Shown here in pieces: positions 17,427 to 25,285 of a DNA stretch of 29,609 bases. Both the position numbers and the translations under genes were made by a program. Origin of the DNA: HGM05232 sp036661515 (GTDB lineage Bacteria; Bacteroidota; Bacteroidia; Bacteroidales; Muribaculaceae); the NCBI GenBank assembly GCA_036661515.1, contig JAVWYO010000019.1, forward strand, positions 1 to 29,609, given 5' to 3'. The first letter of the stretch is position 1. Each line of letters begins with the position of its first letter. The notes beneath the pieces are model-generated. The model did not search any database and was not told the DNA's origin. It worked only from the letters and a program-made list of their open reading frames with translations.

Positions 17427-18146
17427 ATGAAGATTACACAACTCATAAAAAACAATATACCAAATACAATTACGTGCCTTAATCTCCTTTCGGGTTGCTT
17501 GGCATGTATCTTTTCTTTTCGTTGTAACGAACAATTTGGTGCACTTCATGGCTATGAAGTAGTGTTTCTATTAATTGGTAGTGCTACCGTGTTTGACTTT
17601 TGCGACGGATTTGCAGCGCGTCTTCTTCACGCCTACTCAGCTTTGGGTAAAGAATTAGACTCTCTTGCCGACCTCATTAGCTTTGGATTAGCTCCTGCAT
17701 TGCTATTATTTAATACTATGCAAGTCTATAATACAGCAGATAGCATTTTCCCTTATTTTGCATTAATACTTGCAATATTTGCAGCAATAAGACTCGCAAA
17801 ATTCAATATTGACGATCGACAGACTACAACTTTTATTGGACTTCCAGTCCCAGCAAATGCGCTTTTTTGGATAGGAGTATGTGCATGGTTTCATCAATAC
17901 TTTTATATTGGTAACATCGCAACATTATTACTAATAATATTGTTTTCTTTATTAATGGTATGCCACAAGCGTATGTTTTCATTAAAATTTAAGAACTTAA
18001 AATTTTCTGAGAATATTAGTAGGTACTTTATAATACTTGGAGCAATACTATTCATAGTATCTTATCAGGTATCGGGATTAGCTTGGACTATAATCCTTTA
18101 TCTCACGATATCGCTATTTTCACGCACAAAGGCTTCTATTGAATAG
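17427..18146 (+). CDS. pssA: CDP-diacylglycerol-serine O-phosphatidyltransferase
   Basis: 239 residues. The complete CDP-alcohol phosphatidyltransferase motif D-x2-D-G-x2-A-R-x8-G-x3-D-x3-D is present: Asp57, Asp60-Gly61, Ala64-Arg65, Gly74, Asp78 and Asp82. At least six hydrophobic segments follow the usual pattern for bacterial PssA type II enzymes. It makes phosphatidylserine from CDP-diacylglycerol and serine in the inner membrane. It is translationally close to psd (one base between stop and start), forming the pathway to phosphatidylethanolamine. Confidence 0.94.
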   Translation: MKITQLIKNNIPNTITCLNLLSGCLACIFSFRCNEQFGALHGYEVVFLLIGSATVFDFCDGFAARLLHAYSALGKELDSLADLISFGLAPALLLFNTMQVYNTADSIFPYFALILAIFAAIRLAKFNIDDRQTTTFIGLPVPANALFWIGVCAWFHQYFYIGNIATLLLIILFSLLMVCHKRMFSLKFKNLKFSENISRYFIILGAILFIVSYQVSGLAWTIILYLTISLFSRTKASIE

Positions 18147-18160
18147 AGGTGAGATGCTGT

Positions 18161-18199
18161 CCGTTTTCATAAAACGGCACGATATTTGATAATATCAAA
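18161..18199. repeat. Two adjacent palindromes between pssA and the DUF4834 gene
   Basis: CCGTTTT/AAAACGG (18161-18167 with 18171-18177, three-base loop) is followed by TTTGATA-A-TATCAAA (18185-18199). The first can form a tight hairpin without a T run; the second is a 15-base symmetrical site. They could be an RNA-processing hairpin and an operator for the DUF4834 gene. Confidence 0.5.
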
Positions 18200-18228
18200 G
18201 TATATATTTATTCTGAAAGTAACTCAAA

Positions 18229-18573
18229 ATGTTCAACATATTACTACTTCTTCTAATTTTCTTTATAATATTCCCTCTATTTAGGGTTATATTCGCCGTA
18301 TGGAAAACGGCTCACGGATTAAAGAAACAATACAATGATTTCACTGGAGCAAATAACCAATCGTCACAGCGTCGTGGCGCAAGCAATCGACCAGCCGATT
18401 ATTCTGAAGCTCAACGGAAGAAAGTCTTTGACAAAGGAGATGGCGAATATGTAGAATTTGAGGATATAAAGATCGAAAAATCTAATTTTGAATCTACCGA
18501 ACCACCAAAGCACGACACCGAGTCACCCTCAGAACCGCAAATCACCGATGCGACCTTTGAAGAAATAAAATAA
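18229..18573 (+). CDS. DUF4834-like small membrane protein
   Basis: 114 residues. One strongly hydrophobic N-terminal segment (MFNILLLLLIFFIIFPLFRVIF) is followed by a basic stretch (KTAHGLKKQY) and a hydrophilic, low-complexity, acidic C-terminus (DGEYVEFEDIKIE, then a Pro/Glu/Thr-rich tail). This matches the Bacteroidetes DUF4834 pattern; function is unknown. It lies 82 bases after pssA on the same strand and may be part of the same transcript, as I recall for related genomes, but two palindromes lie in the gap. Confidence 0.75.
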   Translation: MFNILLLLLIFFIIFPLFRVIFAVWKTAHGLKKQYNDFTGANNQSSQRRGASNRPADYSEAQRKKVFDKGDGEYVEFEDIKIEKSNFESTEPPKHDTESPSEPQITDATFEEIK

Positions 18574-18602
18574 AATTTGTGGCACTTACAAGTTAACAAT
18601 CC

Positions 18603-19469
18603 TTATTTGGCTTTTCTTTTATGGGTTGGGGTTGTTATTGAACGCAAGTTGTCGAGCATCTTTGAGATATATGGTGTCGGTATTATCGCATAGGCTTCAG
18701 CTAAATAGGCAATAGCTTCGTTCGCATTTTGCTTAATGAACGTTTGATCCTCTGACGTTAGTAGATTTATGCTAATCTCCGTTGGATTAGGCATTTTAGA
18801 TAATTCGTTTGTGAAGTATTTTAGTTTATTCCTTACAATAATGTTGTAGTAATTCCCAAGCGTAATCAGCGCATTGTAGTTATGTGGTTCATATTCAAGG
18901 ACTTTCTTATACCACTTCATTCCAGTAGCAAGATCCCCTTTAAGGCAATAGGCATCGCCCATTGTTTGCAAATAAAGGATATTATCGGGTGTGCTTTTTA
19001 ATAGCATTTCTGCCATCGCAATCATATTATCGGCATCACTGCGAAAAGTGTAATAGTATAATAATTGAGTATTTACATTTCTTACAAGCCAATTTTGCCG
19101 TGATTTCAAGAGTATCAGAAATTTCTCATAAACTTCGGGGTGAGATAGAGCAAATGATTCATTTCGCACGTAATTAAACACAGAGTCAAGTGCTAATCCC
19201 ACTTTCTCAGTGCGTTCCATAAATTTAAATTGTAGTTCATGGTCTTTTATCATTCCACAAGCAACTATTGCATGAGCATACACAGGCAATTCTTTCGGCT
19301 TTTGCTCAAGCATTAACTCATACATTGCCAAAGCACTTGTCCATTCTTTATTAGCATAAAAGCGCGATGCCTTTCCTTGAAGAGTAGGATAGTCGGGAAC
19401 TGCATGTGCCGTTAAAAATCCGGCAAAAGATACAATTATTAGTAATAAAATCCGAGAAATTTGATTCAT
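18603..19469 (-). CDS. Periplasmic TPR protein of unknown function
   Basis: 288 residues from the ATG at 19469 (a TTG two codons upstream is less likely). A signal peptide (ILLLIIVSFAGFLTAHA) ends near residue 23. At least three TPR-like units are visible: ASRFYANKEWTSALAMYELML (about 33-53), LQTMGDAYCLKGDLATGMKWYKKVLEYEP and ALITLGNYYN. The C-terminal 70 residues, rich in Asn, Ser and Thr, do not match a domain I know. It is likely a scaffold in the periplasm. It is convergent with the DUF4834 gene and divergent from the glycosyltransferase operon. Confidence 0.8.
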   Translation of the reverse strand: MNQISRILLLIIVSFAGFLTAHAVPDYPTLQGKASRFYANKEWTSALAMYELMLEQKPKELPVYAHAIVACGMIKDHELQFKFMERTEKVGLALDSVFNYVRNESFALSHPEVYEKFLILLKSRQNWLVRNVNTQLLYYYTFRSDADNMIAMAEMLLKSTPDNILYLQTMGDAYCLKGDLATGMKWYKKVLEYEPHNYNALITLGNYYNIIVRNKLKYFTNELSKMPNPTEISINLLTSEDQTFIKQNANEAIAYLAEAYAIIPTPYISKMLDNLRSITTPTHKRKAK

Positions 19470-19591
19470 GAGCAAATACTATTATAGATTTGTAAAGTTA
19501 AATAATTCTTCTTTGATTATATCAACAAATGACTCATGTTTTATCTTTTTTATTATTTTTTTCTTGTGACAATAATTATACCTCAATTTTG

Positions 19592-19622
19592 TTGCATAAT
19601 AGTTGATTAATATCTATTTTTG
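19592..19622 (+). promoter_or_regulatory. Promoter of the glycosyltransferase operon
   Basis: TATTTTTG at 19615-19622 matches TAnnTTTG, with TTG at 19592-19594 twenty bases upstream as -33. It overlaps the first possible start codon (TTG, 19620) of the membrane protein gene, so translation probably begins further in. Confidence 0.55.
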
Positions 19623-21065
19623 AAAGTTGTGTATAAAAATATAATACCAAATATAAGCCTTTTAGTCGGAGAAATAACAGCATTTGCCTTATCGACAACA
19701 ATAGTATTAATACTATTGCCACATGTCGCATTGCAATTGCTGGCGTGCTTTGTTATTGCATATCTTATACCCCGATTTATCTATTCAAGGTCTAATATTG
19801 TCCATATCACAGGACAATGGGCAATCCTTATAGCTGCATTAATTATAGCAATTGGAATAACAATAAATATTTGGCAATTTACCGAAGTTATGGGAGGGAC
19901 AATAAGCCACCCTATTTTGATAAATAACGATTCTGGTAGATTTTATAAAGTAGCTCTTGCCATGTATTATGGCAATGAGTATGGTGATTCTGTCGCTTTT
20001 TTGGGATTCCCTTTTATAATTAGTTTGATATGGAAAGTTACAGGAGTTAGCATCCTTGTCCCACTCTTTCTCAACATGTTATTTACGCTTCTATCCATTG
20101 TAATAAGTGCATTTATTTCTGTAAGATTGCTTAGTACAGAATTTGAAGGTAAAAGTCGCATTATTGGCTCTATTGCAATAATAATTACAGGTAGCTGTTG
20201 TTATTATCTTGGTTGTGGAATGATAATTCTCAAAGAACCTGGCTTGTATCTTGGTGTTGCTATGACAGGATATTCGTTAACAACAATTTATAGGCCACGC
20301 AAAAGAGCCACTATTAAAGAATGGACTGATATAATTATATTTGCCATCGGAGCTATATTTATAGCATTAAATCGTGTGGCTTTTTGCTATGTAGTGATAC
20401 TTGGTATTTTATTGTTGACTTCATACCGTTCAAAGCAGATACTACGCAAGGCGGTCTTAATGTTTATTATAATAATTGGCATCACTTTCATAGGAAATGA
20501 ATTGGCAACCTATGGTGTAAGTAATCAAGTTGAGATAGCAAAAGGTTCTAAACTTGAAACCTTATATATGACCACAGCCCAGCAACAAGCTTATGGAAAC
20601 ATTATAGGCGATTATTTTCATTATCCATTATGGAAACGAACGGTACTGTTGCCTGTATCTATGATTACTCAATATCTTATTCCATTTCCATGGAACTTCA
20701 TGCGCGACACCCCATTTGGGTATTCTCAGATATACTCGCATTTCACATATCCATGGTATCTTATTGGTGGAATAATACTGTTTTACTATCTCTTTGTAGG
20801 GTGGAAAAAGAAGTCAAACATTGGATTATGGTCGGTGTGGGCTTTAATATGCTTTACAGTGCCCGCATTCTTCTTTGCTGGTAGCGTGTCGAGATATTGG
20901 CTTCCCTTTTTACCGCTTTTTGTACCATCAGCTGTATATGTAATACTTAGTTTATATAATAATAAAAATAATCAGAAGTTATTTACTATATTTGCCAAGA
21001 CGTATATCATTGTGCTTATATGCACACTTTTAATTTGCCATTATTTGCAAAAAGCAAACCTATGA
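19620..21065 (+). CDS. Polytopic inner-membrane protein of a glycan operon (GT-C-like candidate)
   Basis: Up to 481 residues with ten or more hydrophobic segments. The reading frame opens at 19611 and contains no ATG before about residue 90; candidate starts are TTG 19620 and GTG 19629. The loop after the third membrane segment holds NNDSGRFYKVALAMYYGNEYGD, of the kind seen in dolichyl-phosphate-mannose-type glycosyltransferases and oligosaccharide polymerases, but no defining motif is certain. It opens a four-gene operon with glycosyltransferases, and its stop overlaps the next ATG (ATGA). A lipid-linked-sugar glycosyltransferase, or a polymerase/flippase-type role, is inferred from context. 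Confidence 0.75.
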   Translation: MKVVYKNIIPNISLLVGEITAFALSTTIVLILLPHVALQLLACFVIAYLIPRFIYSRSNIVHITGQWAILIAALIIAIGITINIWQFTEVMGGTISHPILINNDSGRFYKVALAMYYGNEYGDSVAFLGFPFIISLIWKVTGVSILVPLFLNMLFTLLSIVISAFISVRLLSTEFEGKSRIIGSIAIIITGSCCYYLGCGMIILKEPGLYLGVAMTGYSLTTIYRPRKRATIKEWTDIIIFAIGAIFIALNRVAFCYVVILGILLLTSYRSKQILRKAVLMFIIIIGITFIGNELATYGVSNQVEIAKGSKLETLYMTTAQQQAYGNIIGDYFHYPLWKRTVLLPVSMITQYLIPFPWNFMRDTPFGYSQIYSHFTYPWYLIGGIILFYYLFVGWKKKSNIGLWSVWALICFTVPAFFFAGSVSRYWLPFLPLFVPSAVYVILSLYNNKNNQKLFTIFAKTYIIVLICTLLICHYLQKANL

Positions 21066-22231
21066 AAGTGTTATTTATTAATACCATAGCTGGGAAAACA
21101 GCAACAGGAAATATCATAGACTCTCTTGCTTCAAAGGTGATTTCTTTGGGCATGGAAGCATATGTTGCAACTGGATATGGTAAAAGTAATGTTCCTAACG
21201 TTCATAATATAAAGATTGGCTCTTTAATAGACCGTTGCATTCATGCCACATGCACACGCATCAACGATTCTCATGCCATGCACTCCGTTAGAGCAACAAA
21301 CGCACTGATTGATAATATTATAAAGATAAAACCCGATGTGGTGCATTTACATAATTTGCATGGATATTACTTGCATATACCTCTAATTATTGAATTTCTT
21401 AAACTGTCAAACATATCTACTATTATTACTTTGCACGATTTATGGCTTCTAACAGGGCATTGTGCTTATCCAATGACAAGCAATTGTAATAAATATACCG
21501 ATGCTTCGTGTTGTGATTGTGAACAGAAAAATAATTATCCCAAATCATGGACTGATTTTTCAGCTCGAAATGTAGCAATGAAGAAGAAAATATTTAATGG
21601 ATTTGATTCACTTCATGTAGTGGTTCCAAGTAGATGGATGAGTAATATTGTGCATGGCTCATGGTTTTGCGAGCACCCATTATTCATTATCTCAAATGGC
21701 ATTAATACAAATATTTTCACGCAAAAGGTAATAGAACAAAAAGATATGGTGCTTGGTGTTGCAAACGTTTGGACAACCGACAAAGGATTTAATTCATTCA
21801 TAAAATTACGCGAACTTCTTCCCGACTCTATTGGTATCACTATGGTAGGAGTAAATGAGCATCAACGAAAACTATTGCCAAAGGGAATAACTGCTTATAA
21901 AAATATCGACAATAATCAGCTCCCAGAGCTATACTCTTGTGCTCGTGCAACAATCAACATGTCGCAGTCCGAAGCATTTGGTGTTACAACAATAGAATCA
22001 ATGGCTTGTGGTACTCCTGTAATTGCATTCGATAATACAGCAACACATGAATTAATATCACATGATACTGGAATTTTAGTCCGCAATGGCGACGTTAATT
22101 CTATCGCAGACGCAGTCATGAAGTGTGATAAAAAATCTTATTCTGAAGCATGTCGCAGGCAAGCAACAACTCTTTACGATAATAATATTATGGCTAATAA
22201 ATATATAGAACTATATAATCGATTATCATGA
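21062..22231 (+). CDS. Glycosyltransferase family 4 (GT-B)
   Basis: 389 residues from the ATG at 21062, which overlaps the upstream stop and gives the usual GT4 beginning MKVLFINTIAGKTATGN; an in-frame ATG at 21020 is within the upstream gene. The N-terminal domain has a Cys-rich stretch (HCAYPMTSNCNKYTDASCCDC, around residues 139-159) that also occurs in several WcaC/WcaL-like enzymes. The C-terminal domain has the donor-binding E-x7-E motif in SEAFGVTTIESMACGTPVIA. It transfers a sugar from a nucleotide donor to a growing glycan; specificity is unknown. The next gene starts within its stop (ATGA). Confidence 0.9.
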   Translation: MKVLFINTIAGKTATGNIIDSLASKVISLGMEAYVATGYGKSNVPNVHNIKIGSLIDRCIHATCTRINDSHAMHSVRATNALIDNIIKIKPDVVHLHNLHGYYLHIPLIIEFLKLSNISTIITLHDLWLLTGHCAYPMTSNCNKYTDASCCDCEQKNNYPKSWTDFSARNVAMKKKIFNGFDSLHVVVPSRWMSNIVHGSWFCEHPLFIISNGINTNIFTQKVIEQKDMVLGVANVWTTDKGFNSFIKLRELLPDSIGITMVGVNEHQRKLLPKGITAYKNIDNNQLPELYSCARATINMSQSEAFGVTTIESMACGTPVIAFDNTATHELISHDTGILVRNGDVNSIADAVMKCDKKSYSEACRRQATTLYDNNIMANKYIELYNRLS

Positions 22232-22974
22232 CAATTACTCTAATTACAGTAGTCTTAAATTGTGTGGATACTATTTCTGATACCATAAATAGTGTTTTAA
22301 GTCAAACATATAAGGATATAGAGTATATTTTGATTGATGGTGGTAGCACAGATGGGACATTAGACATAATATATGAATATGAGTCAAAGTTTAATGGCAA
22401 AATGCATGTATTTAGCGAGCCAGATACTGGTGTATATAATGCCATAAATAAAGGCATTACTTTGGCTAAAGGTGATGTAATAGGATTGCTCCATGCCGAT
22501 GATTTATTTTCTTGCGATAGCATTCTTGAACGTGTAGCAAGAGGATTAACTGATAAATGGGTGGATTTAGTATATGGAGATGTTGTTTTTGTTGATAGCA
22601 AAGACACCTCAAAGGTTGTTAGAAAATATTCCGCACGACGGTTTACTCCCGATAAATTGCGTTATGGGTATGCGCCTCCACACCCTTCATTATATTGTAA
22701 AAAAGAGCTTTTTGAACGCTACGGATTATATAAGGAAAACTATATCACCGCCGCAGATTTTGAAATGTTTGTTCGCCTATTTAGGCATTCAAGCGTGCTA
22801 TCTAAATATCTTCCTATAGAAATGGTTATTATGCGCATGGATGGCATCAGCTCTCAATGGAAACATAGGCTTACAACAAATGTTTTTGAAAAACGTAGAG
22901 CATTAAGAGAGAATAATGTGAGAATTTCACTATTTTCGCTCCTAAGAAAATATTATTATCTACTTAATCCATAA
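22228..22974 (+). CDS. Glycosyltransferase family 2 (GT-A)
   Basis: 248 residues. ITVVLNCVDTI opens the Rossmann-like donor site, DGGSTDGT (about 37-44) binds the nucleotide, and LLHADDLF (about 87-94) holds the metal-binding DxD-like acids. The length and the segment PDTGVYNAINKG are typical of WcaA/WcaE-like GT2 enzymes for surface polysaccharide. It overlaps the GT4 gene and is followed after five bases by the sialyltransferase-like gene, so all three should act on the same glycan. Confidence 0.9.
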   Translation: MTITLITVVLNCVDTISDTINSVLSQTYKDIEYILIDGGSTDGTLDIIYEYESKFNGKMHVFSEPDTGVYNAINKGITLAKGDVIGLLHADDLFSCDSILERVARGLTDKWVDLVYGDVVFVDSKDTSKVVRKYSARRFTPDKLRYGYAPPHPSLYCKKELFERYGLYKENYITAADFEMFVRLFRHSSVLSKYLPIEMVIMRMDGISSQWKHRLTTNVFEKRRALRENNVRISLFSLLRKYYYLLNP

Positions 22975-22979
22975 CTATC

Positions 22980-23837
22980 GTGAATATTTCCGACAATATA
23001 TCATACTTTTGCAATGCGTTTGCCAACTCTATAAAGAGTTGTGCAAAAATTCTTCTTCTTTCAAAGTCCTACAATAGAACTCCTATCATTGCATCGAGTG
23101 AAGAACTCGTAATTCTCGGAAATGGACCATCTCTAAATGACACATTAACGGACTCGCTTGCTTTTTTGAAATCAAGACGACTACTCGCAGTGAATTTTGC
23201 TGCAAATACCGATATGTTTTGTACTCTAAAACCTGAGTTTTATGTACTTGCCGATCCTCATTTTTTTATTTCACAAGAACAGCCTAATGTGTCAAATCTA
23301 TGGGATACTTTATCAAAAAAAGTTGATTGGAATATTACATTATTTATCCCTGCAAACATAAAAAGAAGTGGCTCTTGGTATGATGATATTAGAAGTAACA
23401 CCAATATTAATTTAGTATTTTACAATACCACAGCTGTTGAGGGGTTTAAATGGCTTGAAAATTTGTGCTTTAGTCGTGGGCTCGGTATGCCTCGCCCACG
23501 CAATGTACTTATTCCATCGCTAATGATTGCGTTACGCATGAGATTTAAAACTATATATCTTGCTGGAGCCGACCACTCATGGACTCGTACTATATCGGTA
23601 AATGATAACAACGAAGTAGTGTCAATACAGCCACATTTTTATAAAGAAGAAGACACCGAAAAGAAACGTGTGAACACAGAATATATGAAATATCCGCTAT
23701 ATAAAATAATGTATAGCTTTTATATTGCTTTCAAGTCCTATTTCACTATAAAACGCTATGCCGATAAGATTGGAGCTACAATTTGGAACATAACGCCAGG
23801 AAGTTTTATAGATGCTTTCCCTCGTAAAAATATATGA
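22980..23837 (+). CDS. GT42/Maf (DUF115)-like protein, candidate nonulosonic acid transferase
   Basis: 285 residues starting at a GTG five bases after the GT2 stop. LVILGNGPSL (43-52) and the later NVLIPSLMIALRMRFKTIYLAGADHSW (positions 175-201; key residues Tyr193, Gly196, Asp198) parallel the two CMP-binding blocks of the GT42 sialyltransferases of Campylobacter (GNGPSL and the GYKTIYLCGIDF region). They also match the MptE-like DUF115 fold of Maf flagellin glycosyltransferases. Between them lies YVLADPHFF. The end (IWNITPGSFIDAFP) also looks like the family's C-terminal strand. The proposal that it transfers a CMP-nonulosonic acid is inference; the other reading is a DUF115 protein of unknown role. 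It is last in the glycan operon. Confidence 0.7.
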   Translation: MNISDNISYFCNAFANSIKSCAKILLLSKSYNRTPIIASSEELVILGNGPSLNDTLTDSLAFLKSRRLLAVNFAANTDMFCTLKPEFYVLADPHFFISQEQPNVSNLWDTLSKKVDWNITLFIPANIKRSGSWYDDIRSNTNINLVFYNTTAVEGFKWLENLCFSRGLGMPRPRNVLIPSLMIALRMRFKTIYLAGADHSWTRTISVNDNNEVVSIQPHFYKEEDTEKKRVNTEYMKYPLYKIMYSFYIAFKSYFTIKRYADKIGATIWNITPGSFIDAFPRKNI

Positions 23838-24221
23838 TTAGCAATTAAATATATTACGAAATATCCACCAAGCCACTATTAATATTCCTATTGTAATAAC
23901 TATGTGTTTAGCATAGACTTTAGTATAAAATTGTGAACGCTTTTTACGATACCATTCAGCATAGAGTAATACTGCTAAAACAGGAATACTGATTATTAGC
24001 ATAGCATTATACTGCAATGCGCCCATTAAATCCCCATTAAGAAGTGCATGCAATGCTCGTTGTGAACCACAACCCGGACATTTCAACCCTGTAATCATAA
24101 GAAATGAACATTTTGGAAAAAATTCACTTCCAGTAGGATTAAAACTGGAATAAAACCATATAGCAACTGCCAACAAGGCAATTGCTATAGAAATATATAT
24201 TATTCGATTAATTCTCAACAA
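23838..24221 (-). CDS. DUF2752 small membrane protein
   Basis: 127 residues with two hydrophobic segments (about 8-24 and 73-93) and a terminal one (about 110-124). The DUF2752 hallmark is clear: CSFLMITGLKCPGCGSQRALH (38-58), with a CPGCG pair that could bind a metal. There is no ATG before the conserved part; the likely start is TTG at 24221 or 24218, overlapping the stop of the upstream gene, so translation is probably coupled. The gene ends exactly where the converging glycan operon ends. Function is unknown. It forms a pair with the GYF_2/CD225 gene. Confidence 0.8.
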   Translation of the reverse strand: MLRINRIIYISIAIALLAVAIWFYSSFNPTGSEFFPKCSFLMITGLKCPGCGSQRALHALLNGDLMGALQYNAMLIISIPVLAVLLYAEWYRKKRSQFYTKVYAKHIVITIGILIVAWWIFRNIFNC

Positions 24222-24745
24222 AAGTTACCAATAACACTGAAGAACAGAAATATAGGATAAGTAATAGCACCTATTACTAAGGATATAATACTCCACATTG
24301 CAGCATTGCTTGATGCCTTTTGAGCTTCAAGATAGCGTCCTTGAGCATAAAGAGATGACACTTGTGCCGCATATACAATTGCAACGATACCAAAAATTTG
24401 GCAACAACACACCATTGACAGTATAGCCCATATAAGATTAGTAGGAGGACAAGGAGGTTGTGGTTGCGTATAAGATTGCTGTGGTTGTGGCTGTGGTTGA
24501 GACGTATAAGTGGTTTGAGGTTGCGAAACTTCGGGTTGAGGAGCACTTCCTTCGTTGTAAGCAGGAGGTGTCGGCGCACTATGTGCCATGAATATTCCTG
24601 ATAACTCACTTAAATCTTTAGCAGCAATCCAGTTGATAAGACCTTCACGCCACACTTTTGTCTCTGGTGTTATGTTTAAGTTTAGGAGTTGTTCAAGTTC
24701 CATTGGTCCCTGTTTTGCTCCATCAATTACCGCCCAATATTGCAT
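24215..24745 (-). CDS. GYF_2 and CD225/dispanin-like membrane protein
   Basis: About 176 residues from the ATG at 24745, giving the usual GYF_2 beginning MQYWAVIDGAKQGP; an in-frame ATG at 24772 adds nine residues. The first 55 residues are a GYF_2 (DUF4339) domain, with the WREGLINWIAAKDL block. A Pro/Gln-rich linker (about 65-100) follows, then a CD225-like pair of membrane segments: LIWAILSMVCCCQIFGIVAIVYA and AMWSIISLVIGAI, with the Cys triplet and the Gln/Gly typical of the family. GYF_2 domains bind proline-rich peptides and may bind the protein's own linker. Role unknown; operon with DUF2752. Confidence 0.85.
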   Translation of the reverse strand: MQYWAVIDGAKQGPMELEQLLNLNITPETKVWREGLINWIAAKDLSELSGIFMAHSAPTPPAYNEGSAPQPEVSQPQTTYTSQPQPQPQQSYTQPQPPCPPTNLIWAILSMVCCCQIFGIVAIVYAAQVSSLYAQGRYLEAQKASSNAAMWSIISLVIGAITYPIFLFFSVIGNFC

Positions 24746-24793
24746 AATAAAAAATATTAAGAGAGATTCCATTTATCTCTCGGGTTACAATTA

Positions 24794-24801
24794 CAAATAT
24801 A
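24794..24801 (-). promoter_or_regulatory. Promoter -7 box for the GYF_2/DUF2752 pair
   Basis: Leftward TATATTTG matches TAnnTTTG, 22 bases before the ATG at 24772 and 49 before that at 24745. Confidence 0.5.
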
Positions 24802-24859
24802 CATCTTTTTATAAACAATGCCACATTTCCATAGTAAAAGTTAGCATCTTGAACTTAAT

Positions 24860-24900
24860 AAAAAAATTGGAGGTGCGCTTTTTCACAAAAACGTACCTCC
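24860..24900 (-). terminator. Orphan leftward intrinsic terminator
   Basis: GGAGGTGCG (24869-24877) pairs with CGTACCTCC (24892-24900; one G-U pair), and leftward it is followed by AA and a run of seven T. No leftward gene ends here; only a non-coding stretch lies on its upstream side. Confidence 0.7.
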
Positions 24901-25092
24901 CTCATAACCAAAATTCAAGTATATATATTTATTTGTTTATTTGTCCAGTATCAAGATACGACAAGTGAATGCAGTAAAATTTTTATCAGCCGAAAAATAA
25001 TAGTTCTTAACGCTTTTTCAATAAGTATCTAAGGCTGTAGATTAGTAAAATTTTAAATTAAGCACTCTATATCTTACGATTGCTTTAAATCG
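24860..25092 (-). ncRNA. Candidate leftward small RNA or attenuated leader
   Basis: The interval runs from the probable start after the leftward -7 box TATCTTTG (25099-25106) to the orphan terminator at 24860-24900, about 230 bases. CAGCC and GGCTG segments could form a stem within it. It does not match an RNA family I can recognise by eye. It could be an independent small RNA, or a leader whose readthrough feeds the GYF_2 gene. Confidence 0.35.
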
Positions 25093-25260
25093 ACAAGACA
25101 AAGATATATTAAAAATAATAAGTATAAAAATTTATTTTCCTAAAAATAATTTAATAATGGTTATTTACCCCATTCCTCCGCAATTTTGATATTATAATAT
25201 GTCTCCACAGAACGATAAAATAAAAATTATTTTATTTTATTAATATGCCCTCTTTTGTAC

Positions 25261-25268
25261 TATATTTG
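25261..25268 (+). promoter_or_regulatory. Promoter -7 box for the two-component system
   Basis: TATATTTG matches TAnnTTTG, 17 bases before the ATG at 25286, so the leader is about ten bases. No good -33 element. Confidence 0.5.
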
Positions 25269-25285
25269 CAAAAAATCGAAACATT

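Larger units (their letters stand above)
24773..25285. other. 513-base non-coding region with a leftward terminator and several promoter boxes
   Basis: No credible protein gene is seen; the sequence is very A/T-rich. It holds the leftward promoter box of the GYF_2 gene (24794-24801), an orphan leftward terminator (24860-24900), a leftward TATCTTTG box (25099-25106) and the rightward promoter box of the response regulator (25261-25268). AGTAAAATTTT occurs twice (24972-24982 and 25044-25054). Confidence 0.6.

Noticed and set aside
19620..21065. Wzy polymerase or Wzx flippase assignment
   Set aside because: Hydrophobic pattern alone does not support either; no defining motif could be seen, so only a generic call is given.
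24455..24560. Repetitive GGTTGTGGTTG-like sequence suggesting a DNA repeat
   Set aside because: It encodes the Pro/Gln-rich linker of the GYF_2 protein in frame; the repeat is coding low complexity.
24860..24912. Possible leftward micro-ORF starting ATGAGGGAG that runs through the hairpin
   Set aside because: It is made almost wholly of the terminator stem and T run, so it is an accident of that structure.
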